A stretch of 64,000 nucleotides of DNA from Palaemon carinicauda (lineage: Eukaryota; Arthropoda; Malacostraca; Decapoda; Palaemonidae): NCBI RefSeq assembly GCF_036898095.1, contig NC_090725.1, forward strand, positions 202,908,232-202,972,231, in the 5' to 3' direction. The notes under the pieces were generated by a model. It had not been told where the DNA came from. It worked only from the letters and a program-made list of their open reading frames with translations, and made no database searches. Both the position numbers and the translations under genes were made by a program. Shown here piece after piece: positions 30,131 to 42,754 of this stretch. Numbering within the stretch: position 1 is the first letter of the stretch; the number at the start of each line of letters is the position of its first letter.

Positions 30131-32220
30131 TCTGCGTGATGCTATAGCGGAGCTATTAAGGTTATTGACAGATTGACCGATAGTCTGGTCTTGTTGAGCA
30201 CCCTTCTCATCAGACAGAACGGTGGAAAGGCGTAGACATCAATGTTGTCCCACCGTTGTTGGAAGGCATCTTGCCAGAGTGCCTTGGGGTCCGGGACTGG
30301 GGAGCAGTACAGCGACAGCTTGAAGTTCAAAGCTGTCGCGAACAGGTCCACTGTCGGGGAACCCCACAAAGTCAGAACTTTGTTGGCTACTTGAGGATCC
30401 AAAGACCACTCGGTACTCACTAGCTGCGATGCTCTGCTCAGACTGTCGCCGAGCACATTCCTTTTGCCCGGAATAAAGCGAGCTGATAGTGGAATCGAGT
30501 GGACTTCGGTCCACCTCAGTATCTCTACTGCAAGATGGGATAGCTGTTGTGAAAAGGTACCTCCCTGCTTGTTGATGTAAGCCACTACTGTGGTGTTGTC
30601 GCTCATCACCACCACGGAGTGGCCCGCCAGGGCCTGTTAGAACTGTTGAAGGGCCAGATAGACGGCCTTCATCTCTAGCAGATTGATGTGGAGGCACCTT
30701 TCTGATTCTGACCATAGGCCTGAGATCCTCTGGTTCAGAACGTGGGGCCCCCACCCTTCTTTTGACGCGTCCGAGAACAGCATCGAATCCGGGGGGAGGA
30801 CGAGAAGATCCACTCCCTTTCGAAGGTTTTCGTCGGTCAGCCACCACTAAAGGTCCGTCCGTTCCGCGGGTCCCATGGGGACCAGAGTGTCCGGGGAATT
30901 GTTGCCTTGATTCCACCAGGACTTGAGCCGCCATTGTGGGGATCTCATCCTGAGGCGGCCTTTCGGAACTAGACGTGCCAGGGAGGCCAAGTGACCTAGG
31001 AGACGTAACCAAGATTGGGCTGGAAGCTCCTCTCGTCCGAGGAAAGATCTTGCGACCCTCCTCAGCCTTGCTATCCTGTCGTCTAATGGAAAGGCTTTGT
31101 GGAGATTGGTGTCTAATATCATGCCTAGATATACCAGTCTTTGAGTTGGAAGCAGAGAAGACTTCTTGAGATTTACCATGATCCCTAGATCTTGGCAAAG
31201 TCCCAGAATCTTGTCTCGGTGTCGAAGAAGGGTCGACTCCGAGTCTGCTAGGATCAGCCAGTCATCCAGATAACGGAGGAGACGGATGCCGATCCTGTGG
31301 GCCCACCATGATATCAGGGTGAACACTTTGGTGAAAACCTGGGGTGCTGTGGAGAAACCGAAACACAGCACCTTGAACTGGTAGATCTTGTTGTCTAGGC
31401 TGAATCTCAAGTACTTCCAGGAAGACGAATGGACTGGGATCTGGAAGTACGCGTCCTTCAAATCCAGAGTGCACATGAAGTCTTGCGGTCTCACTGCAAG
31501 TCTGACCGTGTCTGCTGTCTCCATGCTGAACGGAGTTTGCTTCACAAACTTGTTCAGAGCTGAGAGGTCGATGACTGGTCTCCAGCCTCCAGACGCCTTC
31601 TTTACAAGAAAGAGTCGACTGAAGAAGCCTGGGGAGCCGTCGAGGACCTCCTGGAGAGCATCCTTCTTGAGCATGGTCTCGACTTCTGCCCGAAGGGCCA
31701 GCCCCTTTACCGATCCCATGGCATAGGAGCTCAACGACACTGGATTCGCTGTCAGGGGAGGAAGATATGTTATGAACGGGACGCGATATCCTTGGCTGAT
31801 CACAGAGATCGTCCAGGAATCGGCCCCGAGTTGCTGCCACCTGTCCGCGCAACTTTGTAGGCATCCCCCCACTAGTGGACATGCAGGGGGATTGCCAATC
31901 CTAGCGTTTACGACCTCGGCCGCTCCCCCTAGGATTCTTAGCTCCCCTGGAGGACTTTCCGCCTTTCCTGTCCTTGACAGGAAAAGGCTGCTGCTTAGAC
32001 ACCTTTGCCTTTGCTGCCGGAGCCTGTCTCGATGTCCTAGACTGACGAGGCTGCTGCTGTTCTTGTTGAGGAGCTGGAGGCTTGTAGGGCCGAGATGTAA
32101 GGGCCCTTTGGAGGAGCGAATCGTGATTCGAATTCCTCCACCTCTCAGCTGTCCGTTCCACATCCTTGGGCTCGAACAAACTCTCTCCAAGGATGGAGGA
32201 GTGTCTGAGCTTGCCGACAT
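29676..32220 (-). pseudogene. A3 RT / RNase H / methyltransferase-like with point nonsense mutations
   Basis: RT is intact over 457 codons from the ATG at 32220 (GGWRPVIDLSALN, DLKDAYFQIPV, CFGFSTAPQVF, YLDDWLILA). The same frame continues through RNase H and MT but is closed by TAG at 30847-30849 (CAG in siblings), TAA at 30637-30639 (CAA) and TAG at 30142-30144 (TGG of PLWHHAEW). RNase H motifs LFSDAS-like, NLLEMKAV, SDNTTVVAY, GDSLSRA and MT motifs VDLFATALN and YAFPPF are all readable. Three point changes separate this gene from an open one. Confidence 0.84.
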
Positions 32221-35200
32221 CCACGGCTGGGACTTTCGAGTGGAACCTCTCAGTCACGGCATCACGGCGTTTTAGGATCGAGTTTGCCCACAAGTTCGAA
32301 ACTGGTGCTCTCCTTGGACAAGTCCTCGGATCGCAACAGGATGCCCAGAGACCCCAGCCAGATGTCTAGCCACGAAGTGGCCTGCTTGGCACACTTCGCG
32401 ACCTTCTCCTGACTTAGGATCTCCATAGCCGAGAATGTCACTTGCCGGGCGGAGAGTTTCTCGAGAGAAATCCCCTTAGAGAGCTCTTCCACAGAATGGT
32501 GGAGGGGAAGAGCTAAACAAGACTCCCCTATGATCTCGAAGTACCTCCTCTGCTGTACACGAGGAGGTGGGAGGAGTTTGTACCCGGCAGAGGAACGGCT
32601 GGAGGCGATTTCGGCGAGCTGGCCCTCAACCTTGTCTCTGGCACTCTTCACTCCCTGGGACTAGGCCAGAGCCGCGCTGGCCTTTGGGAGCTTCTGGGTA
32701 CCGTAGATTTGGTCCAGGACCGTATCCTTGCCTTCGCGGGGGGCGGTCTCTGGGTCCTTGAATCCGTTGAGTTGCCTCATTAGACTCAGGACCTGCCAGA
32801 AGGCATGCTCCGACTCGTGCTCTTCTCCTGAGGACGGAAAGGCTTCGTCCACAGGGGAAGGAGAAAGTGTCTGCGCGGGGGAGGGGGACTTCCTGACGGA
32901 CTTCTTGGGAGCCAACTTAACCCTAGGGGAAGTTACCACAAAGTCCACTCCTCTCCTTCTCTTCAGCGGGGACGCGGGTGTCATTGGTTTCAGTCCCAGA
33001 TCAGCGAGGGACGGCTTCATAGCCTGCACGACAGCTTTGATCAGGGACCCGACCCAAGGCTGGCAGCTAACCGACGCAGTGTCAGCAACACCCGCCGGAG
33101 GGAAGGGGATCGCCTGAAAAGAAGAATGTTGCATGGACCTCTCCGAAGATTCATCCTGCTCCTGGACGAGCGCAGCTCTGGGCTTGCGGGGTAGAGATCG
33201 CGAGGACGAGGATCTGGAAGCACGCGTCCCCGAAGACTCACACGGTTGGGCGCGCTGCGAAACCCTGCGGGAATCGTTGGCGAGGTCGCGCTGGCGCTCG
33301 CGCGATGGTAGAACCGCTGGTTCGTGCGCGGGCGAACGTTGGCGCGCGTGCGCGCGGAGATAAAGGCGTGGGCGAGTGGGCGCGTGGGCACGCGGGCGAG
33401 TGAGCGCGTGGGCGCGCTGGCGAGTGGGAGCGTGGGCGCGCAGGTGAGGGTACGCGCGGTTGTAAGGGCGAGCGTGGCGATCGGGAGAACGATGGCGCGT
33501 AGGCGATCGATGGCGCGTTGGCGAGCGATGGCGCGTTGGCGAGCGATGGCGCGTTGGCAAGCGTTGGCGAGCGATGGCGCGTTGGCGAGCGATGGCGCGT
33601 TGGCGACCGATGACGAGCGATGGCGCGTTGGCGACCGATGGCGAGCGATGGCGCGTTGGCGAGCGATGGCGCGTAGCACGGACAGGCGATCGACTACGCA
33701 CAGGCGAGTTAGCGCGTGGGCATGTCGGAGACCTGTGGCGATCTGGCGCATGGGCGCGTTGGCGCGTAGGAGAGCGCTTGCGCGCAGGCAAGGGATCGCG
33801 CGGGCGCGTAGGAGAACGCTGGCGCGCAGGAAATCATTGGCGCGCAGTTGCGCGTTCAGAAGGAACCAACTGTGGCGCAGGACCAGAGGGCGAGGATATG
33901 CGCAAAGGCGAACGCTCGTGGGCGGGCTCAGGAGACATCTCGTAGGCGCGCCGCACAGGAACTCGGGCTGTCTTAGAAGTGCGCACAGGAGAGTGCGCGC
34001 GATGGCGTGCAGGCGATGGCTGGCGCATAGGCGAACGTTGGCAAGGAGGCGGAGGGATAAGGTCCCGGCCTGCGCCCAAATCCGGAGATCGTGGGCACGC
34101 GGGCGAACGTTGGCGCGCATCAGGAACAGGGCGCGCCGTTGTGCGCTGACGAGCAGGAGATCGTGGACACTCAGGAGACCGATGGAGCGCGTTGCGCGCA
34201 GCAGGAACAGAAGTGTGCTGGCGAGCTGGAGAACACTGGCGCACAGGAGGTCTCTGAAGCACAGGAGAGCACTGGCGCGTAGGTGAGCGCTGGCGAGCGC
34301 TGGCGAGCAGGAGATCTACGGCGAGACTCAGCAGATCGTCCAGGCGCAGCGAGTCCAGAGGAACCTGTGAGCACCTGTGCGCTAACTAAGGAACCTCTTG
34401 GACTGCGCGCGCGCGCAGGTGAGACCTCGTGCTTGAGGGACTCACCCACATTGTGGGATAAGCCCTCTTGCCCCGAAGGGACCTGTGCCCATTGGACAAC
34501 GGGGTGCGTGGGCGCCCACTGCGCATCAGCGTCCAGGAATGGAGATGGAAGACTGGAAGGTCTGGCAGGCGTCGGAGATCGCGAACGATCTGCGGAGAGG
34601 TCCAAGGAAACAGCTGCAACGGTCTGCTCTCAACGTGGAGGATCCCCTGCGGGGGAAGTCGAAGACGAAGATCCGAAGAGGCGCCTCCTAACTCCCTTGT
34701 AAGGAGAAGGAAGGCCTCTACGGCGAAAAGGAGGGCGAGCCTTACGGCGAAGACGACCTCGAGGCACAGCAACACCATCGTCTGTCCTCTGAAGAGGAGT
34801 CTCTGTCAGTGCACTCCCCCGAGGGGGAGAGTCACCCGCAGGAGAGACCGTTGGACCGAGCTCCTCCCTCGAAGGATGTTCGGAGGGGGGAACTGAGCCT
34901 TCAGCAACAACCGCAACCGCAGCAGGGGTTTGACCCGACCCGTCGGAAGCCTCTGCCACAACAACGTCAACAATAGACAGAGGATCTACCTCTGCTATTA
35001 CCGGCGACTGTTTGACAGCTGCACCCAACTGGATCAGGTCAAACAGGGCTTCCTTGGAGGGCGAGCCCTTAAGCCCCAAGGAAGCCCAAAGCTGTAAGAG
35101 ATCATTGTTAGTAACATGGTCATCAACATGATCAATGCCCTCCCCCGGAGTAGGAGGGGGAGCTGCCTCGCTATGGGAGCCAGCGCCCTCTCCTGAACCC

Positions 35201-35547
35201 CGAGATTGGGAAACAAAAGAAGGGCCAGCGCTACCACTCGCCGGCCTCTCGCGAGAGAACGATCGAGTGGGAGCTTCGGAGGAGGTTCGGGCGGCGGAAG
35301 AAGAGTCCTTTGGAACCTTCCTTCTTCAAGGCAACCCTTGAAGGAGAACGGTCACGCTTAGCTTCTTCTACCGCCGCCGGGCAAACCTCTCCCACTGGGA
35401 GGTAGGCCACTCCCTGTACTCACTACAGGTATTATCCCTTTCACACCGTTGACCTCAACACTGCGGGCATAAGGAGTGAGGGTCCATCTCGACCGCCGAC
35501 ATGAACGTTCCACAAGGGCGGTCGGGGAGTCCAGGGCACTTCCGCAT
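31901..35547 (-). pseudogene. A3 Gag, broken, Arg/Ser repeat-rich
   Basis: Begins at the ATG at 35547 (MRKCPGLPDRPCGTFMSAVE). In the cysteine module the Arg of C-R-G is a TGA (35455-35457) and the last Cys of the module is Tyr. The central part (32661-33791) encodes long RHRSPT repeats. The helical C-terminal part continues in the same frame after a TAG at 32661-32663 (TGG in siblings) and then loses about 60 bases near 32305, shifting frame to the basic tail at 31901-32293. Confidence 0.75.
33475..33690. repeat. 18-bp minisatellite in A3 gag
   Basis: Units of the type GCGCGTTGGCGAGCGATG repeat about ten times. On the minus strand they encode Arg-His-Arg-Ser-Pro-Thr. This is the same array as in A1 but separately homogenised (Thr in A3, mainly Ala in A1). 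Confidence 0.85.
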
Positions 35548-35667
35548 GATGGGAGGGAAGGAAGAGGCCAACTTCAAGCACACAAGCTGAAAGAAAACGC
35601 AAAACAAAATTAAGGCTGTCAATAATGCGAGGGCGAAGCAGAGACGTCAGCTCATCGCACGAGCCAA

Positions 35668-35823
35668 AAGTGAAGTGAAGCAGTTCACTGGTGTGTGAGG
35701 GGGGGAGGGGTAGCTAGATACCACTCCCCTACCCCCTTGCTAATTAGCGCGGGGGTAATTAACCCCCGTTAAAATTCTAATGGCTCGTCATTTCAGCTAC
35801 GCCGAAAGTAAAACCCCATGTAA
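35668..35823 (-). repeat. A3 right inverted terminal repeat
   Basis: Inverted partner of 28200-28356; the unique outer end continues to 35856. Confidence 0.83.
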
Positions 35824-35856
35824 ATAGCGTGGTTTGTATTTCGGTTACGGAACAAA

Positions 35857-36228
35857 CCATTTTCAGTGTCAGGTGAAGATCTAATGCCTGATGTAACAAT
35901 TCATACCGGGATCCCTTCTGAGACCAAATGGCATGAACCACGTCCCATAGAGGAGGTCTAACTTCCAACTGGTGAGCTCGAGACACAGTATGAGGAAAGA
36001 CAACTCCAACGAAGAGGAAATATTAACTCCCATCAGTCTAACGACAAGGCTTAAGGCTGAGCGATATCCTTTTACCGTTAAGAGGAGTTTTTCTTCCCGA
36101 AGGCATACAAGAAATTCCGCTATTGTTGGAATAGAGGCATTGAGGGAAGATATACCCCTTCCATGACACCAACCACAGAAGACAGACAATTTAGTCTGGT
36201 AGACGGCAGCTGAAGATTCCCAGAGGTA
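35857..36228 (-). pseudogene. A0 (part 2): tyrosine recombinase N-terminal part
   Basis: Resumes the A0 recombinase after A3. 35881-36189 reads VFCGWCHGRGISSLNASIPT and KGYRSALSLVVRL, aligned to the core-binding part of A1-A3, with internal deletions. It is cut at 36228 by the Tigger-like insertion. Confidence 0.75.
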
Positions 36229-37021
36229 CAGTGAGCCCTCGCTACTTCGCGGTTCGACTATCGCGGATTCACCACTTCATGGATTTTTTTCATAACGCAT
36301 GTATATACATATATCGCGGATTTTCCGGAAATTTCGAAAATAGCCGCGATATATGAAGACCCCAAATATTTTGTTAATTCCATTAATAATTAGTAATATC
36401 TGCTCTTACTGATGGTTCATTGCATTACATATGACATATAATTCAGTACAGAAAGAAATAAAACACAAAGAGAGAATGTGATCATACGATAATTCAGTAT
36501 ACGTAGTAAAATTAAATCGAACATGAAACGCAAATCAGATGCAGTCTGACTTAGTCATATTTGAATGGTGTAAGGCTGTTGATGGCTACTACTACAAATG
36601 TAATGGATGTGCATCTTTTCCATGAATCTTTTGTATGTATACGTACGTAGTACTGCATCCAATAATATTCTTTGTTGCAAAAATCACATCTTGAATAAGC
36701 CTACATATCCTACAACAAAACAAGCGTAAAATAGCGTACGTAAAACATATATACCGTGTATATATCCATTTAAATCGTAGCTTAAATACGGCATCCGATT
36801 TCATCAGCAAACCACTATTTTTGGGGGAAACATCATTTTATTCTAGAAAATTGCTACTCTTTAAATAGTTAATTGCACATTAAGAAAGCGTGTACTTTTG
36901 TTTTTAAATTTCGGGTGTGTTTTAAAAATCGAGGATTGTTGACTTCTTTTTGTTTTACTTTTGGCTGTGATCAGATCAGCTGATGTCTAGCTGCCGGTCT
37001 CAAGAATATGAGCGTACGAAA

Positions 37022-37086
<65 letters not shown>

Positions 37087-38163
37087 GCTACTTTTCACTA
37101 CCTCTCATTCCTTACCTCTATCTCACTAACAAATGAAATCTTTGTTGCTTCACAAAGTTTCATTTATATTGAAAATCAATCATGATTCAATTTTCTTTAC
37201 TTTCTCCAATCTCGCACTATGTCACATCGAACGTTATAGCGGTAACTTAATTGTTCGACAACTTTAAAAATCGGCCTAGTACTTGCTTCTTTTCTTACTT
37301 TTTTTTTTTTTTTTTTTTAGATGGTTTCATAATTGAGGGGGGTACAAGTTGACTTATAACTGAAGTTAGGAAAAGTATTTTGGATATGGAATGGAGAATC
37401 ATCTTTAGTAACAATTTAGAATTATCGTAAATTATCATTCGGTCATTAGCGGCAGTTTGTTATTGTTGATTAAACGGCAAAAGAAAAAAAAATCGTTTTC
37501 CTGCTTTGCTACGTATGTAGGATTTTATATAGATACAGTAAATAATATTTGTAATAACATATTACTAAAAGCTTTTAATATCATTATTTATCACTTTCAT
37601 CATGCGCGTTTAATGCCTTCGTTTGTTTATTACGATCGTAAATGGAGCGTACGGTAAACGAATGGAAGGTTTCCGTTTCAGGCAGCGTCATAAAGAAAAA
37701 CATTATATAAATGGCATTCATTTCATTTATTTGGAAGTCCTAAGAAAAATTAAGTAAAACATTGGTAATTACAAAATCAACATATAATCAATATAATCAA
37801 TGCAAAAACTAACCTATACACAGATGTGTAAATGAGTTTGTTTCTTCATTATGGTCAGAGATAAACGTAAACAAAACATTGGTTGTCATTTTTTATCATG
37901 CTGTTTGGCGTATTTAGGAAACGCATGATATAAAATCGCCTTTAATGTTTGTGCCTGTTTTAGTTTAGGGTACTGTAGTACATGCATTAAGTGTTCTGTA
38001 CATTAAAGGGTAATTTGTTAACAGTACTACATAAAGGGAAGGTTTTAAAAGTCTGAATATACATGTTAAATAAATACGTAAATATGGTGTCCCTACTTCG
38101 CGGATTTTCAGCTATCGCGGCCGGGTTTGGAACCTATCTACCGCGATAAATGAGGGTTCACTG
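36229..38163. mobile_element. Tigger/pogo-like DNA transposon, non-autonomous (1.9 kb)
   Basis: Ends CAGTGAGCCCTCGC (left) and CAGTGAACCCTCATTTATCG (right, reverse complement) are imperfect inverted repeats of about 24 bases rich in TCGCGG motifs, flanked on both sides by TA (36227-36228 and 38164-38165). Removing it rejoins the A0 recombinase. There is no transposase frame; the interior is AT-rich with a CT microsatellite (37025-37084) and a T run (37301-37318). The superfamily assignment rests on the TA duplication and CAGT termini only. Confidence 0.75.
37025..37084. repeat. CT dinucleotide microsatellite
   Basis: About 60 bases of uninterrupted TC/CT repeats inside the Tigger-like element. 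Confidence 0.95.
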
Positions 38164-38821
38164 TATCCGGACATCTTCTTCACATGCTGCGAAAAGCCAC
38201 TCTGTGAGGAGATGCTGGATAACCTCCAGGCGTGAAGACGTGGGGAACCTGCAGCTTTGTGGAAGATATTTAAATGTGGTTGTCTGAGTAGATAGTGTCA
38301 TGGAGGGAATTCTCTTGGGGCTTCCGTCAGCAGCTGAAGAAGGTCCGGGAATCATTCCGCATGATGCCATAGTGGAGTTACAAGGGTCATTGCGAGATTG
38401 GAGGATGATCTTAAATTGTTCAACACCCTTCTCATCAGGCAGAAAATGAAGTTGGAAAGGTGTAGACATCGATGTTGTCCCATCGTTGCTGGAATGTATC
38501 TTGCCATAGAGCCTGGGGATCCAGGACAAGGGAATAGTAGAGCAGGAGTCTGTTGTTCAGCAACATCACGAACAGGTTTACTGTCTGGGAACACTTTGTT
38601 GGCTACTAGACAATTCAAAAACCACTCGGAGACCACTATCCGAGTCACTCTGCTCAGGTTGTCAGCGAGCACATTCCGCTTGTCTGGAATGAAGCGAGCC
38701 GATAGGGACACAAAGCTGTCTTCTGCCCATCTTATCACCTCTACTCCTAGATGGCAAGGGTGCTGAGAAAAGGTATCGCCTTGCTTCTTTATGTAAGCCA
38801 CTACTGTGGTATTGTCACTCT
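38164..38821 (-). pseudogene. A0 (part 3): recombinase start and RNase H / MT remnant
   Basis: Continues A0 after the TA duplication. LEVIQHLLTEW matches the recombinase N terminus. Then MT (SNFIFCLMRRVLN and LVTPLWHHAE) and RNase H (SDNTTVVAYIKKQGDTF, RNVLADNLSR) follow in 38352-38855, with substitutions including loss of FPP. The element is truncated at about 38821, inside RNase H; no A0 RT or gag is found. Confidence 0.75.
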
Positions 38822-39160
38822 GTAGTGGTTTGCGGACTGTGGTCAGATGTAGCATGCAAACTGCCTAGTGTCCGAATACCAACCACACTTAAATGCTCAT
38901 TACACAAAAAGATAAAATGGTGGAATACCCAGAAATCTGAGCAAAAAGGTAAACAATCACAGATGAACTGGGCACTGGGCACCACCCCTTGATCTTGTAC
39001 TGTGAGAGGGGACCCAGCTGGAACTGTAGTTGCTTAATATTGTTCTAGGGGTACAGTATGCCATCTCACTTATTACTGGCATGCACGGAGTCCAATATAA
39101 ACAGCGATAGCTATATTTCAAGTTATTTGAACATTACAAACATTAGGAGAGGAAAAAAAT
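38822..39160. other. Unassigned spacer
   Basis: About 340 bases between truncated A0 and element C1. No reading frame, repeat or RNA gene is recognised. Confidence 0.4.
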
Positions 39161-39194
39161 GACAAACTTATAAGAGTTTGTATTTTTCCTAACT

Positions 39195-39333
39195 CTTTAC
39201 TATAAGAGATATTCTAGTGCGAGTTGGAAAATACAGCAGAAAAACCTTAACAAGGTTGTTAAAGACTGGGCAGGTATTTATCCACCTGTTAGAGGGGGGG
39301 ACCGCCGGTCGGTAGCTACTGCTTACCTTCAAA
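39195..39333 (+). repeat. C1 left inverted terminal repeat
   Basis: Inverted match to 45625-45764, sharing GAAAAACCTTAACAAGGT and GACCGCCGGTCG. Confidence 0.85.
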
Positions 39334-39787
39334 CGGATTCTAGCTAGGACTATTCTAGGGGGTGGTGATGGAGGGAAGATTTCTTTACTATAGGAGACTT
39401 AATCCTGAGGCTAGGGTGGCCAAGGAGTTCCCTATACATAGGGAAGATAGTCCTCAGACTAGACTCTCTTGAAGAAAAATCTCCTGTAAATCTTCTTTCT
39501 TTGTAGATCCCCATAATCTTAGCAAAACTGAAAGTTTGTAGTTCGTGGAAACAAATGTTTCAGGATGAAGTGGGTCAGGAACATTCGACTCAAACCCCTT
39601 CATACTTAGGATTCCCCGACCTTGAAAAGGGAAACCTCGTGACCACGAGTATAACTTATACCCTGTGAGAGGAATCAGATGAGTTTTATACCTCATTTCC
39701 ATTGGCGAGTCCAGATGAAACTGGCTACAGATTAGGATCCCCAGATGGGAGGAAGAAGGAAACGAAGAAGATAGATGGATTTCCTTC

Positions 39788-41037
39788 TTAAAACCTAGTG
39801 TAACACAGCATCCTCAACCAATGGCTACTGTCCCCTGAAAGGGCGTAAGGTAGCGACAGCACCTGTTGACCTGCCACAATAGGCCCTATAGAAAAGGTGT
39901 CTAGAGACCTATGTGTCATGTCGCTCAAATAGTGAGCAGTGAATGTAGATAGGCCTTTCCAGACCCCAGCTCTTAAGACTTGGGAGACTGAGAAATTTCT
40001 CTTAAACGCCAGTGAGGCAGCCACTCCCCTAACTTGATGGGCTTTGGGTTGTGCTGCCTCTGGGTCTCCGTTAATAGCCCTCGCAATAACTTTCTTGAGC
40101 CAGAAAGAGATGGTGTTACGAGAGATTCTCTTCTTTACCTTGTTGGTACTAAGGAAGAGATGACAGAGACGTGGTCTGAAAGGTCTGGTGCGCTTCAGGT
40201 ATTTCCTTAGCGTCCTGACTGAGCACAGTAACAACTGGTCTGTATCCTGTGTTACCTTATTGAGGCTGGAAAATTGAAATTCTCAAAACCTCTCATCGGC
40301 AGATGAAGGATTCTGAGTCTGCCACAAAGCCTGCTACGAAGTTGAGAGAGACTTCCCCCCATCCCCAAGAATGGGTGATGTCGTAAGACAGACCATGTAG
40401 CTCACTGACCCTTTTGGCCGAGGCCAGAGCTACCAGGATGACGGTCTTAAGGGTCAGAAAGTAGTCTGAGGCCCTATTTAAGGGCTCATAGGGCATACCC
40501 TTCAAGGAACGTAAGACCAAAGACACGTCCCAAGGTGGTGGTCTAATCTCAACTGGGGGGCAAGATCTCTCAAAACCTTGATTGAACAAGGCAATATCTT
40601 CCGAGGCAGAAAAGGTCAACCCCTCTCAGTCTACAGATGAGGCTCAAGACTGAGCGATAGCCCTTAATTGCCGAGACTGAGAGGAGCTCTTCCTCCCTGG
40701 GGTACAAAAGGAAGTCCGCCACTAAAGGAAGAGAGGGATCGAGTGGAGACATGTCTCGCCCTCTACACCATGCTGCAAACACTCTCCATCTTGCTTGGTA
40801 GAGGTTTGTGGAAGATTGGCACAGGTGCCTGGACATGTGCTCAGCCACTCTCTCTGAAAAGCCTCTGCGTCTGAGGAGTGACTGGACAGCCTCCAGGCGT
40901 GAAGTTTCAGCAAGGGAACTCTCCCGTGGGGGACACCACTGTGCGGCTGCGTCAGCAGAAGGGGTTCCCAAGGAAGAAACCTTTGAACCTGAACCAGAAG
41001 GGAAAGAAGGTCTGCATACCATTCTCTGCTTGGCCAT
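39788..41037 (-). pseudogene. C1 tyrosine recombinase, two frameshifts
   Basis: Spread over three frames: 40570-41037 (ETSRLEAVQSLLRRRGFSER, LYQARWRVFAAWCRGRDMSP), 40293-40619 (ALASAKRVSELHGLSYDITH with the catalytic Arg) and 39788-40234 (KAHQVRGVAAS, then AHYLSDMTHRSLDTF with the Tyr). The catalytic residues are all encoded, but two indels disrupt the frame. Confidence 0.8.
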
Positions 41038-42620
41038 GCCGGAGCTATTAGGGTTAGATTACAGTTCTGGGAGGTCCTGAGTTTGTTGATCACCCTTCTC
41101 AGCAGGCAAAAGGGTGGAAACGCGTATGCATCCAGGTTGTCCCAGGAATGTTGAAGGGCGTCCTGGAGCGCTGCCTGATGATCTTGAACTGGAGAACCGT
41201 AGCGGGGAAGCTTCGCATTCAGAAAAGGCAAACATGTCTATTGTGGGGGGTTTATTACTGCCTTCGCTACTCGAAGATCCAAAGACCATTTGCCACTCAA
41301 CACTTGGTGATGCCTGCTTAGTTGATCCGCCACGATGTTTGTCCGACCCGGAATAAACCTGGCTGTGAGAGAAATGTCGTGACCTTCCGCCCACTCGCAA
41401 ATCTGTACTGCTAGAAGACAGAGGTCTCTTGCCAGAGTACCCCCTTGCTTGTTCATATACGAGACGGTCGTGGGAGTTGTCCCTCATCAGCACCACCCAT
41501 CGTCCTTGTAGATCTTCTACAAAGTATTTTAGGCCTTTCCAGGCTGCTAACAATTCCAGGTGATTTATATGGAAAGTTTGCTCTGTCTGAGACCAGACTC
41601 CTGATGGGAACCCCAGCCTCGTAGCGACGCATCCGAAAAGTTTTAACTTCGGATTGGGGCTTTGGAGAGGAATGGCCGTCAGGGTATTCTCTCTGGCTGA
41701 CCACCACTGAAGATCTTGTATCGCAAGAGCTGGAACCTCCATTGGCAAGAATGGGGAATTGTACTTTTGGGACCAATGGGTCTTCAGATGCCACTGGAAG
41801 CTTTGCATTCTTTATCTTCCACCTGGAACTAGTTTTTCCAGGGAGGAAAGATGGCCCAGAAGACTCTACCACAAAATGGCTGGAGGAGGCAGTGGAGACA
41901 AGAGTTGGATGATGGATTGTTCCAGTCTCAGAAGTCTGTCTTCCTAAGGGAACACTCTTCCTACCTTGGTGTTGATGGACATCCCCAGATAGTGCATGAC
42001 TTTAGTCGGAATCAAGCAAGACTTCTCTACGTTTACAAGAATCCCAAGATCCTTGCAAAGGTCTAAAAGCCTTCTCAGGTGATCCAGAGCTTGTTCCCTG
42101 GACGAGGCCAGGAGTAGCCAATCGTCCAGATACCTTAGCAGGCGTATCCCGTGCTTGTGTGCCCAAGAGGAAACGAGTTCGAAAACCCTTGTAAACACCT
42201 GTGGGGCGGTCGGGAGGCCGAAGCATAGTACTTTGAACTCGAAGCTTCGACCCTGAACCACAAAGCGCAGGAATTTCCGAGTTGAGTGATGGATTGGTAC
42301 TTGGAAATATGCGTCTTTTAAGTCACAGATGCCATAAAGTCTCCTGGACGCACCGCTTGGATCACAGAGGCTGCTGTCTCCATTTTGAAAAGTCTGCTTC
42401 ACAAACTGATTTAAGGTAGAGAGATCGATTACTGGTCTCCAACGCTCCCGAGGCTTTCTCTACCAGAAAGAGGTGACTGAAAAACCCCGGGGAGGTGTTG
42501 GGTACCTGTTGGATGGCGCCCTATAGAAGCATGCTTTGGATTTCCTGAGCTAGGGCCTGCTGTTTCCCGTGATCCCAAGGGACCTGGGAGGACGAGATCG
42601 GAGGAGGAATTAGAGGAGGA
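40722..42620 (-). pseudogene. C1 RT / RNase H / methyltransferase-like, broken
   Basis: RT at 41944-42402: CDLKDAYFQVPI, CFGLPTAPQVF, YLDDWLLLA. The first RNase H strand at 41600-41650 reads LKLFGCVATRLGF, having lost the TDAS aspartate through an indel; HLELLAA and the later part (TARFIPGRTNIVADQLSRH, 41238-41456) remain. MT at 40722-41231 keeps YAFPPFCLLRRV and LIAPAWPSREWY. At least three frameshifts separate the pieces. The conserved RT fingers (GGWRP-like) near 42440-42480 are also shifted. Confidence 0.78.
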
Positions 42621-42754
42621 GGAGAGCCTATGAAGGGATGCGGTACCCCCAACGAAGCACCTTGATGGTCCATTGCATGGCCCCCATAGCTTTCCACCTC
42701 CTCCAACTCAGCTGCAGGCAACCCCCTATGCACTGGAAGGGGGGAACCGAGACC

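Larger units (their letters stand above)
28149..35856 (-). mobile_element. A3: full-length, inactivated family-A DIRS element nested in A0
   Basis: A 7.7-kb copy with ends GACAAATTC (left) and GGAACAAA (right), inverted repeats at 28200-28356 and 35668-35823, and an ICR at 28402-28501. It splits the A0 recombinase and is therefore younger. Most of its defects are single nonsense changes, so it decayed in place without rearrangement. 28502-28970 is 3' untranslated sequence. Confidence 0.88.

Noticed and set aside
36592..36810. Short frames in the Tigger-like element as a transposase
   Set aside because: No DDE or DNA-binding motif and composition typical of AT-rich non-coding DNA.
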